24,163 nt of DNA from Eubacterium sp. CAG:786 (GTDB lineage: Bacteria; Bacillota; Clostridia; Oscillospirales; Ruminococcaceae), in assembly GCA_000432175.1 (NCBI GenBank), contig HF989394.1:18158-42320 (forward strand), in the 5' to 3' direction. Positions 13,394-21,200 of the stretch are shown here, piece after piece. Within the stretch, counting starts at the first letter, position 1. The number at the start of each line of letters is the position of its first letter. Below the pieces are notes generated by a model. It had not been told where the DNA came from. It saw only the letters and a program-made list of their open reading frames with translations, and did not search any database. The translations under genes were made by a program, and so were the position numbers.

Positions 13394-13726
13394 ATGGATT
13401 TTGATAGATTACAGAGCGTTATACAGAAATTATGCGATAAAAGAGGAATAAAGCCTAGAACCGCATATGAAGAAAGCGGAGTCGGACGTAGCTTTTACGA
13501 CAATATAAGAAAAGGCTCGGTGCCCTCCGTAGAGAAGCTCCAAGCCCTGGCAGTGTATTTCAATGTTTCGGTGGATTACCTTATCGGGAACACCGATGTC
13601 CCCGAGGTCAACCGTTCGGAGGAAACTCCGGCGATGGAGATTGCGCGCATGATAGCTGGGCTTCCTGCTGCCGAACAAGAAAAACTAATCGAGTACGCTC
13701 ATCTTCTGGCAAACAAGAACAAGTAA
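13394..13726 (+). CDS. CI-like phage repressor (XRE family), short form without peptidase domain
   Basis: 110 residues. The helix-turn-helix spans about 1-62: MDFDRLQSVIQKLCDKRGIK, then TAYEESGVGRSFYDNIRKGS and PSVEKLQALAVYFNVSVDYL, followed by the familiar IGNTD. The C-terminal 40 residues form one helical segment (MEIARMIAGLPAAEQEKLIE) that probably serves dimerisation. There is no LexA-type self-cleavage domain, so induction must work by another route, for example an antirepressor. The ribosome site is GGGAG 9 bases before ATG. It is divergent from the Cro-like gene and the first gene of the rightward lysogeny module. A promoter could not be fixed; TTGAAT (13349) with TAAATA (13371) is a weak possibility. 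Confidence 0.88.
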   Translation: MDFDRLQSVIQKLCDKRGIKPRTAYEESGVGRSFYDNIRKGSVPSVEKLQALAVYFNVSVDYLIGNTDVPEVNRSEETPAMEIARMIAGLPAAEQEKLIEYAHLLANKNK

Positions 13727-13819
13727 GCAGCTTCCGGCACAACTCAAGAAACCGTTCAGAATTCAGCGATTTTATTGTATTCAAAATTAGCGTTGTGTTC
13801 ATTGATGTACCTCCTGCTC

Positions 13820-13849
13820 TTGAGAGTGTTCATGCCTGACATTCATACT
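13820..13849 (+). promoter_or_regulatory. Weak promoter candidate for the DUF4393/Abi gene
   Basis: TTGAGA (13820-13825), 18 bases, CATACT (13844-13849), in the 171-base gap before the gene. The match is moderate, and the gene could also be read from the repressor promoter. Confidence 0.35.
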
Positions 13850-13897
13850 AGAACTTAATAATCCCTAGCTTGACTGGGGTGGAAAGGATATAAAATA

Positions 13898-14695
13898 ATG
13901 AGTTTAATTAATATTCCTGAAAAAGTCGAACTACCGGAATGCGCAAACAACGTAATAACAAACATTACAGAAAAACCATCTCAAACTATCGGAACCATCA
14001 TAAACGACATTCTTTTTATGGCAAGCCACAAATTATCTTTCCATGCCGAAAAAATCAGATTACAGCAACAGCTCGCGTTAGAGCAGTTTAAAAAGGAAAT
14101 TGAGATAAAAATTGATCAGATACCCGAAGCAAATCTCTCGGAACCTAACATTCAGCTTATAGGGGCTGCAATCGACGATTCGCAGTATTGCCTTGAACAT
14201 GAAGAATTAAGGGAGATGTTCGCTAATCTTATTGCAGCGAGTTTAAATACAACCAAGAGCTCTAAAGCTACACCATTGTTATCGATGATAATCAAACGTC
14301 TTACTCCGTTTGACACACTTATTTTATCAACATTTTCCGATTGTGATACCCGCCCTATATGCCGGTACAATGCAACAAACGATAAAGATTCAGTGACAAT
14401 GCAGACTAATGTATACCTTGAGGGAATATCGCAAGCCAACATATATGATATAGAAAAACGCGCGATTGCTATATCAGTACTTGAGGCTTTAGGACTTGTT
14501 AAAACAAACTATTTAGATCACCTAACGAACAAAAGCTTGTATGAGCCTTTTTCTCTAATCAAAGCCTATAATGACTACGCAATAAGAGCTAAAAAAATAG
14601 GCGTGGATAGAAAAATTGATGTAAATAAAGGATATGTCGAACTTACTCCAACCGGAAAGCAGTTCATGGATATATGTATGCCGGGTCAAACATAA
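13898..14695 (+). CDS. DUF4393 / Abi-alpha-like protein, probable phage-exclusion factor
   Basis: 265 residues, with ribosome site GGAAAGGAT before ATG. The N-terminal part has a short hydrophobic helix region (IGTIINDILFMASHKLSFHA). The core matches the family pattern: KKEIEIKIDQIPEANLSEPN, then GAAIDDSQYCLEHEELREMF and ANLIAASLN, followed by a winged-helix-like C-terminal part (ALGLVKTNYLDHLTNKSLYE ... VELTPTGKQF). Abi-alpha proteins have been linked to abortive infection in lactic acid bacteria; the mechanism is not well known. Base composition is clearly AT-rich compared with the replication genes, which suggests separate acquisition. Position between repressor and integrase is the classic place for genes expressed from the prophage. 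Confidence 0.78.
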   Translation: MSLINIPEKVELPECANNVITNITEKPSQTIGTIINDILFMASHKLSFHAEKIRLQQQLALEQFKKEIEIKIDQIPEANLSEPNIQLIGAAIDDSQYCLEHEELREMFANLIAASLNTTKSSKATPLLSMIIKRLTPFDTLILSTFSDCDTRPICRYNATNDKDSVTMQTNVYLEGISQANIYDIEKRAIAISVLEALGLVKTNYLDHLTNKSLYEPFSLIKAYNDYAIRAKKIGVDRKIDVNKGYVELTPTGKQFMDICMPGQT

Positions 14696-14703
14696 TCCTA
14701 AAC

Positions 14704-14832
14704 TTATTTTTTGATTGTTGTGGTTTTTGGCGTTATAATAAGCAAAAATGCAAACCACGGGGAAATAAAATAGCACATCGCAAATACAAACGCAAACCAA
14801 CCTACATACAAAATTCCTATGCCTAAATTCAT
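14704..14832 (-). CDS. 42-residue membrane peptide with its own consensus promoter
   Basis: ATG at 14832 follows AGAGGGGGG at a distance of about 8 bases. The peptide reads MNLGIGILYVGWFAFVFAMC, then YFISPWFAFLLIITPKTTTI and a KK end: two tightly packed hydrophobic segments or one long one around a Ser-Pro, then a basic tail, so an inner-membrane orientation with the C-terminus inside is likely. A perfect promoter (14864-14892) lies upstream. The gene is convergent with the Abi-like gene and divergent from the integrase. I do not recognise a family. Small hydrophobic prophage peptides include exclusion proteins and type I toxins; which, if either, applies is not known. Confidence 0.68.
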   Translation of the reverse strand: MNLGIGILYVGWFAFVFAMCYFISPWFAFLLIITPKTTTIKK

Positions 14833-14863
14833 TTTTATTACCCCCCTCTAGCAATCTGTTCAT

Positions 14864-14892
14864 ATTATACCACAATATGAACGCATTGTCAA
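14864..14892 (-). promoter_or_regulatory. Perfect consensus promoter for the 42-residue gene
   Basis: On the minus strand TTGACA (14892-14887), 17 bases, TATAAT (14869-14864), with a TG one base before the -10 box. All twelve hexamer bases match consensus, so strong expression from the prophage is expected unless repressed. Confidence 0.88.
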
Positions 14893-14931
14893 TAGATAAT
14901 TGCGCCTTGTAAGACACAAATTACAAGTGCG

Positions 14932-14944
14932 TTTGTGTTATAAT
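14932..14944 (+). promoter_or_regulatory. Extended -10 promoter of the integrase with an operator-like core
   Basis: TGTTATAAT (14936-14944) is an extended -10 box; no good -35 is visible. TTTGTGTTAT is the complement of the ATAACACAAA core at 13327-13340. Two small inverted repeats overlap: CTTGTAA/TTACAAG (14907-14913, 14921-14927) and ACACAAA/TTTGTGT (14914-14920, 14932-14938). Control of the integrase by the phage repressor is a reasonable inference. Confidence 0.55.
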
Positions 14945-14998
14945 AAAAATATACCCTGCCCATAAGGACAGGGGAACGCCATAGAAAGGAGAAAAATC

Positions 14999-16135
14999 AT
15001 GCCAATAAACAAAACCGGCGTTAAGAAGAACGGCTTACAGCAGTACCGCGTGCGGGTAAACTACACCGACGCCGCGGGCAAGGCTCGCCAGATCGAGCGC
15101 ACCGCCTACGGCCTAGCGGAAGCGAACGCGCTGGAGCAGTCCCTGATAGCCGAGTACAAGGACAAGAAGCAGACCGTTTCGCGCATGACCGTCCAGCAGC
15201 TCTACGACGAGTACGAGGTCTACCACAGCCACGAAACACGCAAGACCTCCCACGACAGCGCGATGAAGAACCTGCGGCTCCGGGTAATGCCGGCTATGGC
15301 AGATTATCGCCTTGACAGGCTCTCGCAGCCGGTCCTTGCGAAGTGGAAGAACGACATCGCCGCCGACGAAAAGCTCTCCATAACGACGAAACAGAACGCA
15401 TACGCGGCGTTCGTGGCTATGCTGAACTACGCCGTGAAAATGGAGTACCTTGTGCGGAACCCGCTGAGCGCCCTCGGGAACTTCAAGGCTCCCGACGCAA
15501 TCGAGAAGCCCGCGGACAAGCTGCACTACTACACGTCGGAACAGTTCCGCGCATTCATCGCCGAAGCAAAGAAAAACGCCCAGACCGCAACGGACTGGGC
15601 TTATTATGTATTCTTTTGTATTGCGTTCTATACCGGCGCCCGCAAAGGCGAGATAAACGCCCTGAAATGGTCGGACATTGACGGAAATATCCTGCATATC
15701 CGCCGGAGCATTTCGCAGAAGCTCAGGGGTGGCGATGTCGAGGGACCACCGAAGAATAAGTCCAGCTACCGTGACCTGCAAATCCCCGCGCCGCTGATGA
15801 AGATACTCGCCGAACACAAGCGCCGTCAGCAGGAAGCTTACAGACTGTTCAGCGAGGACTACCGCGTGTGCGGGGGCGAAGTTCCGTTGCGGGACACATC
15901 GATTGAGAACCACAACAAGGCATTTGCCAAAGCCGCAGGACTGCCGCACATACGCATTCACGACTTCCGGCACACGCACGCTTCCCTGCTTGTCAACGAG
16001 GGAATAAACATACAGGAGATCGCGCGCAGGCTCGGGCACTCCGACGTGCAGATGACCTGGAACACCTACAGCCACCTCTACCCCCGGGAGGAGGAACGCG
16101 CCGTCGCTATCCTCGATAAAATTGCTCCGGATTGA
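14999..16135 (+). CDS. int: Phage tyrosine integrase
   Basis: 378 residues, normal for the family; ATG follows AAAGGAG. Residues 1-58 form the arm-binding domain (NGLQQYRVRVNYTDAAGKAR...). Residues about 63-165 are the SAM-like core-binding domain (TVQQLYDEYEVYHSH ... AFVAMLNYAVKMEYLVRNPL). The catalytic domain shows R215 in TGARKGE, K254 in PKNKSSYRD, H321-x-x-R324 in HDFRHTH, H347 in RLGHSD and the nucleophile Y357 in WNTYSHLY, so all catalytic residues are present. It catalyses integration and excision at the tmRNA-derived site about 170 bases downstream. An extended -10 promoter lies about 55 bases upstream. Confidence 0.95.
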   Translation: MPINKTGVKKNGLQQYRVRVNYTDAAGKARQIERTAYGLAEANALEQSLIAEYKDKKQTVSRMTVQQLYDEYEVYHSHETRKTSHDSAMKNLRLRVMPAMADYRLDRLSQPVLAKWKNDIAADEKLSITTKQNAYAAFVAMLNYAVKMEYLVRNPLSALGNFKAPDAIEKPADKLHYYTSEQFRAFIAEAKKNAQTATDWAYYVFFCIAFYTGARKGEINALKWSDIDGNILHIRRSISQKLRGGDVEGPPKNKSSYRDLQIPAPLMKILAEHKRRQQEAYRLFSEDYRVCGGEVPLRDTSIENHNKAFAKAAGLPHIRIHDFRHTHASLLVNEGINIQEIARRLGHSDVQMTWNTYSHLYPREEERAVAILDKIAPD

Positions 16136-16149
16136 GCGCAGTTAGCTTC

Positions 16150-16176
16150 CCCCGAAATCCCCGAAAAATCCCCGAA
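16150..16176. repeat. Three CCCCGAA repeats, possible integrase arm-binding sites
   Basis: CCCCGAA occurs at 16150, 16159 and 16170 (spacing 9 and 11 bases) directly after the integrase stop and about 130 bases before the attachment core. Short direct repeats in this place are typical arm-type sites, bound by the N-terminal domain of the integrase. This is inference from position. Confidence 0.45.
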
Positions 16177-16301
16177 TAACTCGGAAAAGAGGATTTTTGA
16201 GGTTGGAATGCAAGCTTTTCAAAAGTTCAACGTTTGGCTTTGCAATGCGGTTTTATAGGCGCTTGCTGGAAAAGTGAGAAATGTATTTGGAAGCTGAAAT
16301 C

Positions 16302-16321
16302 GGTTCCCCCCATCTCCACCA
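16302..16321 (+). other. attR: Right attachment site: duplicated 3' end of tmRNA (ssrA)
   Basis: The 20 bases ending CCCCCCATCTCCACCA match the 3' end expected of a tmRNA: half of the T stem, the acceptor strand CATCTCC (pairing with a typical 5' GGGGATG) and the ACCA end. No upstream tmRNA body (tag reading frame, pseudoknots) is present, so this is only the piece left at the far end of an integrated element. Integration into ssrA 3' ends by tyrosine integrases is well known. The intact gene is expected left of the window. The exact crossover core cannot be bounded without the other end. Confidence 0.7.
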
Positions 16322-16326
16322 GTCGG

Positions 16327-16369
16327 GTGCCCCGACACGCAATACGCGGGTTGGGGCGCTTATTGTTTT
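16327..16369 (+). terminator. Terminator after the ssrA end, copy 1
   Basis: GTGCCCC (16327-16333) pairs with GGGGCGC (16353-16359), with inner CGC/GCG pairing, followed by TATTGTTTTATT. It fits the end of the ssrA transcript in the uninfected chromosome. Confidence 0.6.
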
Positions 16370-16423
16370 ATTGGTACCTGCCCGCGCTGCAGGTACCTGT
16401 TTCATTGCACAACCTCAGGTCAG

Positions 16424-16466
16424 GTGCCCTGACGCGCATTACGCGCGTTGGGGTACTTGATTTTTT
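16424..16466 (+). terminator. Terminator-like hairpin, copy 2
   Basis: GTGCCCT...GACGCGC pairs imperfectly with GCGCGTT...GGGGTAC, followed by TTGATTTTTTATT. It is the same structure as the first copy, 97 bases downstream. Confidence 0.5.
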
Positions 16467-16551
16467 ATTGGTTCCTGCCCGTGGCATAACACTCACCAAC
16501 GCAACAAAACTCTCACAGCCACAGACTGAAATGCTGATACATCTTGATTAT

Positions 16552-16589
16552 AAAAAACACGCCGGCAGGTGATACGCAACCTGCCGGCG
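16552..16589 (-). terminator. Rho-independent terminator of the amylase gene
   Basis: On the minus strand CGCCGGCAGGT (16589-16579) pairs perfectly with ACCTGCCGGCG (16570-16560) around an 8-base loop, followed by TGTTTTTT. It starts 10 bases after the amylase stop. Confidence 0.9.
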
Positions 16590-16598
16590 ATTATTATC

Positions 16599-17921
16599 TT
16601 AAAGCTTGAAAACCGCGCTGGTGAAGCCCGGGAGAGTCAGCCCGCCGAGTTCCATGGTTTCCCCGGTGAGGAGGTCTTCCTTTGCGCCGGAAGCGTTGAG
16701 GCTGAATGTGAACGGGTTCTCGTCCGCGTTGATGACGGTGAGCAGCGTTTCACCCTCCGCGCTGCGCGAGAATGCATACTGCCTGTTGGTCAGCTGCACC
16801 TGCCTGTAGTCCCCCTGGGAAGCCGCGGGGTGGTTCTTCTGTATCTCAGCGAGAGCCTTTATGTGCGCCGTCAGGTCGCGGATACCCTCGGCCTTCATCT
16901 TTTCGGGGTCGAATTCCGGGCGCAGCTGGTCGTCGCCGCCGTTGTTCTTGTCCCCGAGAATTCCGAACTCGCTGCCGTAATAAACCGCAGGGATACCCGG
17001 CATCATGAACATCAGCGTGTAGATATCCGGCAGATGTTCCTTTGTTTTCAGCATGGAAGCTATGCGGTTGACGTCGTGGTTGTCCACGAATGTATACAGG
17101 TGCTTTCCGCGGTAGAGGCACCAGTTCTCGCTGCCGAACTGACGGTTGATGGAGTGCGCTATCTCGAACATGTTCATGTCGTTGAAGCTGGAGAACAGCC
17201 CCTTGTAGCACTCGTAGTTAGTCACGCTGTCGAGCATTTCAGGGTTCATCCACTTGTTGTAGTCGCCGTGGAGCGTTTCGCCCAGCAGGAAGAAGTCCTC
17301 TGCCAGCCACTTGCAGTGCCCATGCAGTTCCTTGAGGAAGTTGAGGTCCAGGCAGTAGGCAACGTCAAGGCGCAGGCCGTCGATGCCGAATTCGTTCTTC
17401 CAGCCGGTTATGCAGTCCTTGAGGTACTGCTTTACCTCGGGGTTGTAGAGGTTCAGCTTTACCAGCTCGTAGTGACCCTCCCAGCCCTCGTACCAGAAGC
17501 CGTCGTTGTAGCCGTCGTTGCCCTCGCGCACATGGAACCAGTCCTTTCTGGCGCTGCCGAGCTTGTTCTCGCGCACGTCCTTAAATGCCCAGAAATCGCG
17601 GCCGACATGGTTGAATACGCCGTCCAGCACCACCCTGACGCCGTTTTCATGCAGCGCGTCGCACACCTTCCTGAAATCCTCGTTGGTGCCGAGCCTGCGG
17701 TCTATCCTGGTGTAATCCGCGGTGTCGTAGCCGTGCGCGGAACTCTCGAACACCGGTCCGAAGTAAACCGCGTTGCAGCCGAGTTCCTTTATGTGCGGGA
17801 TATCGTCAATGACCCTGAGTATCTTGTGGGTAGGCTCGGAGGTGAAATCGTTCTGCCGGGGGCAGCCGAAATATCCGATGGGGTAAATGTGATAGAATAC
17901 AGCGTTTTCAAACCAGTTCAT
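16599..17921 (-). CDS. GH13 alpha-amylase-family glycoside hydrolase, cytoplasmic
   Basis: 440 residues from an ATG after AAAGGAG. The GH13 conserved regions are in order: region I DGVFNH at 100-105, region II GLRLDVA with nucleophile D186, region III LLGET with acid/base E215, region IV FVDNHD with D283. The start NAVFYHIYPIGYFG is typical of maltogenic-amylase, neopullulanase or oligosaccharide-degrading members. There is no signal peptide, so it acts on imported malto-oligosaccharides inside the cell. A short C-terminal beta domain (ALAEIQKNHPAASQGDYRQV...TLPGFTSAVFKL) completes the fold. It is transcribed alone from the promoter at 18030-18058, divergent from the c-di-GMP sensor. The exact substrate specificity cannot be read from the sequence. 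Confidence 0.92.
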   Translation of the reverse strand: MNWFENAVFYHIYPIGYFGCPRQNDFTSEPTHKILRVIDDIPHIKELGCNAVYFGPVFESSAHGYDTADYTRIDRRLGTNEDFRKVCDALHENGVRVVLDGVFNHVGRDFWAFKDVRENKLGSARKDWFHVREGNDGYNDGFWYEGWEGHYELVKLNLYNPEVKQYLKDCITGWKNEFGIDGLRLDVAYCLDLNFLKELHGHCKWLAEDFFLLGETLHGDYNKWMNPEMLDSVTNYECYKGLFSSFNDMNMFEIAHSINRQFGSENWCLYRGKHLYTFVDNHDVNRIASMLKTKEHLPDIYTLMFMMPGIPAVYYGSEFGILGDKNNGGDDQLRPEFDPEKMKAEGIRDLTAHIKALAEIQKNHPAASQGDYRQVQLTNRQYAFSRSAEGETLLTVINADENPFTFSLNASGAKEDLLTGETMELGGLTLPGFTSAVFKL

Positions 17922-18029
17922 ACAGGTTCTCCTTTTTGATGAGATGTACAATCCACCGAATGCCTGAAAGTCGCCTGATGTCAGAAATTACGGCGAAATT
18001 GTCTAAAATCTATGAAAGACCACGATTAT

Positions 18030-18058
18030 AGTATATCACATTTGTAACGCGATGTCAA
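18030..18058 (-). promoter_or_regulatory. Promoter of the amylase gene
   Basis: On the minus strand TTGACA (18058-18053), 17 bases, TATACT (18035-18030). This leaves a leader of about 100 bases. The stretch GTTACAAA...TG.TATACTATA is shared with the divergent promoter at 18129-18157. I see no cre site. Confidence 0.85.
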
Positions 18059-18128
18059 GTTTCTTGTGCACAATTCACAAAAAAGTTCGGTAGAAATTGC
18101 TGGACTATGAAAAATTCTTACAATCCAC

Positions 18129-18157
18129 TTGAAAATTGTTACAAAGTTTGGTATACT
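18129..18157 (+). promoter_or_regulatory. Promoter of the sensor phosphodiesterase gene
   Basis: TTGAAA (18129-18134), 17 bases, TATACT (18152-18157), with TG one base before the -10 box; the leader is about 80 bases. Spacer and -10 sequences resemble those of the divergent amylase promoter. Confidence 0.82.
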
Positions 18158-18245
18158 ATATGTGAGTGATTTAAACATCAATTGGAAAATATTGAGATGA
18201 ATGTTACCGCATTCTGCGGTTGTACATACCCGGAGGTGCTTCGTG

Positions 18246-21200
18246 ATGAAGAAGTCAGAACTCAAACGGCTGGTGCGGCGTGCCGGAAATATGCTGACGC
18301 CGGTGCTTGTGGCGCTTGCCCTTGTGCTGGTGTTATTTCCTGTTTCCGGCGTGAATGCGGGCGCGACCGGCAGGACTGTCAGAGTGGGCGTTGACCCGGA
18401 TTATGGCATTTCCACCGTGGGGGGCAACAAGACCGGCTTCGCGCTGGATTATCTCCGCGAGATACAGAAGCGCACCGGCGACGCATACGAATATGTTTCC
18501 GGCACCGCTGAGGAACTCGCTGAAAAGCTGGCAAACGGCGATGTGGACATTATCCCCTGCGTGCCTGCAAAAGAGCTTGCCATGTGGGATAAGCTCACCG
18601 GGCGGCACGGCTATGACAAGGGTCTGGCGCTGAGCCAGTTTTCCCTTATGACCAAGTTTTCCGCGATATATGTGCGCGACGACAGCGATATTTCATTCTA
18701 CGACCTTTCCTCGCTCAAGACAAAGCGCATAGGCTTCCTCGCGGACGACATGGATAAGTACTTCCCCGACGGCTCGTTCATCACGCCTGAACTCCGGCAG
18801 GCTGAGTTCGTTTCTTTCAACAGCGAGTCGCAGATGAAGGACTACTTCGACGAGGGGAAGATAGACGCGGTGGCAAAGGACTGCTTCCGCGCGTGGGCCA
18901 ACGACCTGATAGTTTACCAGTTCAGCACGTCCGAGTGCTATTTCATGTCGCGTTATGAGGACGTCGATATTCTTGACGACATCGACCAGGCTGTTGGCGG
19001 TATCGCAATGACCAACAGCGGTTACGCTTCCAGCATTTACGACAAGTACGTTTCGAAATACGGCAACCAGCGCTACGCCCTCACCGAGAGCGAGAAGTAC
19101 TATTTAAAGCAGAACCCCGTGCTCACCGTCGGCGTGAACGTACAGGCGAGCCTGCTTGACAGCACCGACGGCAATAACGTCATCGGCGCGACTGCAAAGG
19201 TGATGCAGCAGCTGAGCGAGCTTTCCGGCTTTGAGATAAAGCTGGTGCCGTTCGACAACATCAAGGACGCTGCGGTGGCAATGCGCGAGGGAAAGGTGCA
19301 GGCGATATGCGGCGGCGTAAATGCGCATTCCATGACTGCATACACGGATATACGCCTTTCCGTGCCCTATTCCAGGATGCCCATTGCTGCCGCGGGTAAA
19401 TCCGGGGCTGCGGTCAACGAGCGCTCCAGGATAGCCGTGCCTGCGGCTGCGGAGGATATCAGCGTCTACATCTCCGAGATATACCCGGACGCGCCGGTGC
19501 TGCGCTACAACAACGAGCGTCTGTGCCTTGCCGCGGTGCAGGACGGCGAGGCTGACCTGGCGTATTCCGGGGCTTATGAGCTGCTCTATGCGCTGAGCGG
19601 AGGCTACGGCGACCTCGACATCGTGGACGTAAAGGAGTCGTTCCATTCGGAGTGCCTTGCGTTACCGGCTGCCGCGGACGACCTTGCGAACATCATCGGC
19701 AAGTCGCTGGCGGTGATGAGCGGCAATTCCACGCTCATCAACACATATTCCGCGATAATCGGCGCCAACAGCGTGCGCGGGCTGAATTCATTCTTCAGCA
19801 CCTATCTCGCGTGGATAATCGCGGGCGCCATCGTGGTGCTTGCTGCGATAGTCGTGGTGATTCTCATCAGCACCTACCGCACGCGCAGCGCCGCTGAAAG
19901 GGACTCCCTCACCGGCGGCAGGAGCAAGCGCAGGTTCTTTGAGGACACGCGCAGGCTCTTTAAGAAGTCCAGCGCTGAGAACTGGGCTGTTGCGCTTTTC
20001 GACATAGACAAGTTCAAGTACGTCAACGACCGCCTTGGCTATGAAGAGGGCAACCGCATGCTGGAGCGCATCTACAAGACGATTTCCGACAACATGGAGC
20101 CTGACGAGGTGTTCGCGAGAATGTCCGACGACAACTTCGTCATGACGATAAAGAACGCCACCGATGTCGAGCTTACAGCGCGGCTGAACGGCATTTTCTC
20201 AGAGTTTGAGCGCCGCAACAGCCTTTTCGTGAAGTACCCCGTGGTATTCAGCGCGGGTATCTGCCGGCTCAACCAGTGCATCAGCGAGAGCCGTCACGGC
20301 GATGTGGACATCAACGCCGCGATAGACCGCTGCAAGATAGCCAAGAGCACGCTGAAAGGCACGCATTATTCCTCCATCGCGTTCTACGACGGCTCGATAC
20401 GCGACCGCGCGCTGCGCGAAAAGGACTACGAAAATATCATGCCCGCGGCTCTGGAGCGGCACGAATTCCAGTGCTACCTGCAGCCGAAATACGGGCTGCG
20501 CACCCGCAACATCGAGGGCGCAGAAGCGCTTATCCGCTGGAACAGCAAGGAATTCGGGTTCATTTCCCCTGGGGATTTCATTCCGATAGCGGAAAAGAAC
20601 GGGTTCGTTGTGGAGCTGGATTTCTTCATTCTCGAGGAAGTCTGCAAGACCATGCGCAAGTGGATAGACGAGGGCAGGAAGCCGGTGGTTATTTCCGTCA
20701 ACCAGTCGCGCCTGCACCTGAATTACGACGACTACATCTGGCGCCTGCGCGAGATAGTGGATAAGTACGACATTCCCTATGAGTACATCGAGCTGGAGCT
20801 TACGGAAAGCGTTTTCACCGAGAATGCCGAAAAGCTGCTCAAGATAATGCACAAATTGCACGAGATAGGTTTCAAGCTTTCGCTGGACGATTTCGGGTCG
20901 GGTTATTCTTCGCTGAACATGCTGAAAGACATGCCCGTTGACGTCGTGAAGATAGACAAGGAATTCTTCAGCGACACCATGAACACCCGGAAGGGCCGCG
21001 CGGTCATCTCCACCGTGGTGGACCTCGCGAATAACCTCGACATGGACGTCATCTCCGAGGGCGTCGAGACCCGCGAGCAGGTGGATTTCCTCACCGAGAT
21101 ACACTGCGCGATGGTACAGGGCTACTATTTCGCGAAGCCCATGCCCATTGCCGACTTCGAGAAGCTGTGGTACGCCGACCTCGACGATATCCGCAGAAAG

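Larger units (their letters stand above)
16326..16482 (+). repeat. 97-bp imperfect tandem repeat with two terminator-like hairpins
   Basis: GGTGCCC...TTGGGG...TTTTATTGG...CCTGCCCG occurs at 16326 and again exactly 97 bases later at 16423; the second unit is recognisable to about 16482. Each unit forms a hairpin (16327-16359 and 16424-16456) followed by a T-rich tract. The first unit also has a perfect inverted repeat GGTACCTGC/GCAGGTACC (16373-16397). The first hairpin is probably the natural terminator of ssrA. No gene is seen in the gap 16136-16598. Confidence 0.7.

Noticed and set aside
14555..14917. 120-codon leftward ORF before the integrase
   Set aside because: It starts upstream of the promoter -10 box at 14864-14869 and runs into the Abi-like gene. 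The 42-codon frame in the same place has the ribosome site and fits the promoter.
15113..16075. 320-codon leftward ORF
   Set aside because: Complementary frame of the integrase, whose catalytic residues are all present on the other strand.
16302..16321. Complete tRNA or tmRNA gene
   Set aside because: Only the last 20 bases match. Upstream there is no D-arm, anticodon arm or tag reading frame, so it is an attachment-site remnant.
16569..17939. 456-codon rightward ORF
   Set aside because: Complementary frame of the GH13 gene, which has complete catalytic motifs, its own promoter and its own terminator.
20199..21104. 301-codon leftward ORF
   Set aside because: Complementary frame of the GGDEF/EAL coding region; no start signals.
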